Shown: in pieces, positions 6,717-8,697 of the stretch | Position numbering within the stretch: the stretch's first letter is position 1 | Layout of the letters: each line of letters starts with the position of its first letter | NCBI GenBank assembly: GCA_003523465.1 | Contig: DQAA01000252.1 | Span: forward strand, 1-8,697 | Direction of reading: 5' to 3' | Source of the DNA: Pseudomonas sp. | GTDB taxonomy: Bacteria > Pseudomonadota > Gammaproteobacteria > Pseudomonadales > Pseudomonadaceae | Length of the DNA stretch: 8,697 nt | Position numbers and translations under genes: made by a program | Notes under the pieces: model-generated | The model's input: the letters and a program-made list of their open reading frames with translations, nothing else | Told to the model about the DNA's origin: nothing | The model's database searches: none

Positions 6717-7095
6717 TACAAGAACAATAACAAGCACTGCAAAACACAATAAAAATAAGACGAATCGGCTCACGCACAATAAGAACAAGACGGCGGAGGC
6801 GCAGCTAACTGATTCTTTTGGAGAGGAGTTGTGTTTGGGGCTTGCCCCACAACCAGGCAGAGAACAACAAAAACTGCACTCAAGCAGAGCCTGAACTGGT
6901 TGGATCGGATGATCATCGCAACGTCAGCGACCAAAGCAATCCGTTTGCTCTTGTACTCCCGATTAGGGAGGCAGTCCACGGGCCTCAGGGCGTTTAGTGG
7001 ATCAGGGCACTCAACAAAAACAAAAAGCCCGACAAAAAAATAATAAGAGCACGCAACTACTTCTTGGGGAGCTTCGGCTCCCCTTGTAGTTTCTG
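6717..7095 (+). ncRNA. crcZ: CrcZ small RNA (Hfq/Crc decoy for catabolite repression)
   Basis: CrcZ sequesters Hfq (with Crc) and so frees catabolic mRNAs from translational repression when preferred carbon sources run out. The region has a sigma54 promoter at its start and low GC compared with the flanking genes. It carries six A-rich Hfq distal-face motifs: 6723-6733, 6748-6758, 6778-6788, 6863-6873, 7013-7026 and 7032-7048. Three cluster near the 5' end and two just before the 3' hairpin. The start is set 12 nt after the -12 GC. The end is set at the UUCG-capped hairpin (7055-7091) plus its short T tract. The published size I recall (about 407 nt) would put the 3' end near 7123, so the end is uncertain by about 30 nt. 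An SD-like GGAGAGGAG followed by a GTG frame lies inside and is treated as a finding, not a gene. Confidence 0.93.
7055..7093 (+). terminator. intrinsic terminator of crcZ
   Basis: GGGGAGC (7066-7072) pairs with GCTCCCC (7077-7083) around a very stable TTCG tetraloop. An outer stem, AACTAC (7055-7060) with GTAGTT (7086-7091), extends it across a small internal loop. The T tract after it is short (TTTCTG), so termination may be leaky or the 3' end may be trimmed. Confidence 0.8.
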
Positions 7096-7167
7096 TCCTG
7101 CGGCAATCCCGATTTCTCCGTGCCGTTTCTCCCTTTCCTCGGGTGCCTACTCCCTTTTCCGACTAAA

Positions 7168-7176
7168 TGCTAGAAT
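7168..7176 (+). promoter_or_regulatory. extended -10 promoter candidate for pcnB
   Basis: TGCTAGAAT contains the extended -10 form TGnTAnAAT, with TAGAAT matching the -10 consensus at 5/6. No convincing -35 is present, which is common for extended -10 promoters. Transcription would begin near 7183 and give a leader of about 56 nt before the pcnB ATG at 7239. The proposed start lies downstream of the in-frame ATG at 7167, so it argues against that longer pcnB start. Confidence 0.45.
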
Positions 7177-7238
7177 CCGTGCCCATCATGCGGCCATTCT
7201 TCGTTTCTGGCCGAAAATTCCTTCAAACAGTGCATCCC

Positions 7239-8627
7239 ATGCTGAAGAAGCTGTTCCAGTCTTTCCGTCCCCCGGCGCGCGTCCAGCACCACAAGCGCAC
7301 CACGCCCGAGGTGATCAATCATTCGCAGCACTCGCTGCAACGTCATCAATTCAGCCGCCATGCGGTGAATATCGTCGAGCGCCTGCAAAGCGCCGGCTAC
7401 CAGGCCTATCTGGTCGGTGGCTGCGTACGTGACCTGCTCCTGGGCATCACGCCCAAGGACTTCGACGTCGCCACCAGCGCCACGCCGGAACAGATCCGCG
7501 CCGAGTTCCGCAACGCCCGGATCATTGGCCGGCGCTTCAAGCTGGTCCACGTGCATTTCGGTCGCGAGATCATCGAAGTCGCCACCTTCCGCGCCAACCA
7601 TCCGGTAGACGAAGAAGAAAACAGTCACCAGTCGTCCCGCAACGAAAGCGGACGAATCCTGCGTGACAACGTCTACGGCACCCTCGAAGACGACGCCCAG
7701 CGCCGTGACTTCACGATCAACGCGCTCTACTACGATCCGGTCAGCGAACGCATCCTCGACTACGCCAACGGCGTGCACGACGTGCGCAACCGCCTGATCC
7801 GCCTGATCGGTGACCCGGTCCAGCGCTACCAGGAAGACCCGGTGCGCATGCTGCGGGCCGTGCGCTTCGCCGCCAAGCTCAACTTCGGCATCGAGAAGCA
7901 CACCGTGCAGCCGATCCGCGAGCTGGCGCCGATGCTGCGGGAAATCCCGGCGGCGCGGCTGTTCGAGGAGTCGTTGAAGCTGTTCCTGTCCGGGCATGCT
8001 GCCGACGCCTTCGAGATGCTGGTCGACCTGCAGTTGTTCGACCCGCTGTTCCCGGCCAGTGCCGAAGCGCTCGAAGAACAGCCGACCTACACCCACACCC
8101 TGATCAGCAACGCCCTGATCAACACCGACCTGCGGGTCAGACAGGGCAAACCGGTAACCCCGGCGTTCCTCTTCGCCGCCCTGCTCTGGCCGGCCCTGCC
8201 AGCGCGCGCCCTGTACCTGCAGAGCCGCGGCATGCCGGCGATTCCGGCGATGAACCAGGCAGCCCACGAGCTGATCTTCGAGCAGTGCCAGCGCATTGCC
8301 ATTCCGAAGCGCTTCACCCTGCCGATCCGCGAGATCTGGGACATGCAGGAACGCCTGCCACGCCGTAGCGGCAAGCGCGCCGACCTGCTCCTGGACAACC
8401 CGCGTTTCCGCGCCGGTTATGACTTCCTCCTGCTGCGCGAAAGCGCCGGCGAGGAAACCGATGACCTCGGCCAGTGGTGGACCGACTACCAGGAATGCAA
8501 CGAAAGCGAGCGCCGCGACATGATCCGCGACCTTGGCGGTCGTGACGAAGGTACCGGTGCCGGCCCGCGCAAACGCAAGCGCAGCCCGAGCAAGCGCCGT
8601 CGCGCCGACGGTGGCGCCGGAGAATGA
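7239..8627 (+). CDS. pcnB: poly(A) polymerase I (PAP I)
   Basis: PcnB adds 3' poly(A) tails to RNAs, marking mRNAs and regulatory RNAs for decay. The 462-aa product is a class II nucleotidyltransferase. Its head domain has LVGGCVRDLLLG (58-69) and the metal-binding DFD (D74, D76). The segment IIGRRFKLVHVHFG (95-108) fits the signature that separates bacterial poly(A) polymerases from CCA-adding enzymes. RRDFTINAL (155-163) and the RNA-binding neck QEDPVRMLRAVRFAAKL (198-214) follow. The C-terminal tail is very basic (RKRKRSPSKRRR, 444-455), as usual for RNA contact in PAP I. The ATG at 7239 (MLKKLFQSF) is chosen by similarity to family N termini. In-frame ATGs at 7167 and 7188 would add 24 or 17 residues, and none of the three has a clear Shine-Dalgarno. 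The stop overlaps folK by 4 nt, a conserved pcnB-folK pairing. Confidence 0.95.
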   Translation: MLKKLFQSFRPPARVQHHKRTTPEVINHSQHSLQRHQFSRHAVNIVERLQSAGYQAYLVGGCVRDLLLGITPKDFDVATSATPEQIRAEFRNARIIGRRFKLVHVHFGREIIEVATFRANHPVDEEENSHQSSRNESGRILRDNVYGTLEDDAQRRDFTINALYYDPVSERILDYANGVHDVRNRLIRLIGDPVQRYQEDPVRMLRAVRFAAKLNFGIEKHTVQPIRELAPMLREIPAARLFEESLKLFLSGHAADAFEMLVDLQLFDPLFPASAEALEEQPTYTHTLISNALINTDLRVRQGKPVTPAFLFAALLWPALPARALYLQSRGMPAIPAMNQAAHELIFEQCQRIAIPKRFTLPIREIWDMQERLPRRSGKRADLLLDNPRFRAGYDFLLLRESAGEETDDLGQWWTDYQECNESERRDMIRDLGGRDEGTGAGPRKRKRSPSKRRRADGGAGE

Positions 8628-8697
8628 TCCAGCGCGCCTACATCGGCCTTGGCAGCAACCTGGCCAACCCGGACGAACAACTGCGCAGCGCCCTCGA
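8624..8697 (+). CDS. folK: 6-hydroxymethyl-7,8-dihydropterin pyrophosphokinase (HPPK), N-terminal part
   Basis: HPPK transfers pyrophosphate from ATP to 6-hydroxymethyl-7,8-dihydropterin in folate synthesis. Only 24 codons are visible before the window edge. They read MIQRAYIGLGSNLANPDEQL, which holds the typical N-terminal HPPK signature YIGLGSN. The ATG overlaps the pcnB stop as ATGA, and there is no well-spaced Shine-Dalgarno (GGTGG at 8610-8614 is the best candidate), so translation is probably coupled to pcnB. pcnB-folK is a common gammaproteobacterial gene order. The catalytic residues lie outside the window. Confidence 0.93.
   Translation, partial: MIQRAYIGLGSNLANPDEQLRSAL

Noticed and set aside
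6486..6752. An 88-codon forward frame from the end of cbrB into crcZ.
   Set aside because: It crosses the cbrB terminator and the sigma54 promoter, has no ribosome-binding site, and its product resembles no known protein.
7096..7166. The gap between the crcZ terminator and the pcnB promoter, checked for another small RNA or gene.
   Set aside because: It is pyrimidine-rich without a hairpin, a good start codon with a Shine-Dalgarno, or a clear promoter of its own.

Overview
The window is high-GC DNA with a gene order and protein sequences that I recognise from memory as the dksA-gluQ-cbrX-cbrA-cbrB-crcZ-pcnB-folK region of a Pseudomonas chromosome, almost certainly P. aeruginosa (the PA4722-PA4728 neighbourhood of PAO1). 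No database search was run. It is core chromosome: I see no insertion sequence, integrase, tRNA-anchored island, CRISPR or compositional break, and every large gene is intact except the two cut by the window edges.

Layout. The left edge holds the first 56 codons of a leftward class I aminotransferase. It is separated from rightward dksA by a 213-bp divergent spacer. A perfect palindrome in this spacer supplies a -10-like hexamer on each strand, and a long imperfect hairpin lies in the presumed dksA leader. dksA (148 aa) ends at a strong intrinsic terminator, and gluQ (glutamyl-Q tRNA(Asp) synthetase) starts just beyond it. A 152-bp spacer with a sigma70-like promoter precedes cbrX, a 58-aa two-helix membrane peptide that overlaps the start of cbrA in another frame. 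cbrA is a fused SLC5 transporter/STAC/PAS/histidine kinase. cbrB follows after 22 bp and encodes a sigma54-dependent NtrC-type response regulator.

The 730 bp between cbrB and pcnB is mostly regulatory and RNA-coding. It holds GTAACA/TGTTAC half-sites (presumed CbrB sites), the cbrB terminator, a -24/-12 sigma54 promoter, and the small RNA CrcZ. CrcZ carries six A-rich Hfq/Crc-type motifs and ends at a UUCG-capped hairpin. pcnB (poly(A) polymerase I) follows, and folK begins in an ATGA overlap at the right edge.

How the genes work together. CbrA senses a metabolic or transport cue and phosphorylates CbrB. CbrB with sigma54 activates crcZ, whose A-rich motifs titrate Hfq/Crc and so relieve carbon catabolite repression. 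This central system is already well described. The less explained points are the arrangement of CbrB half-sites around the cbrB terminator, the cbrX-cbrA overlap, a ribosome-binding-site-like sequence with an open frame inside CrcZ, and the structured dksA leader.
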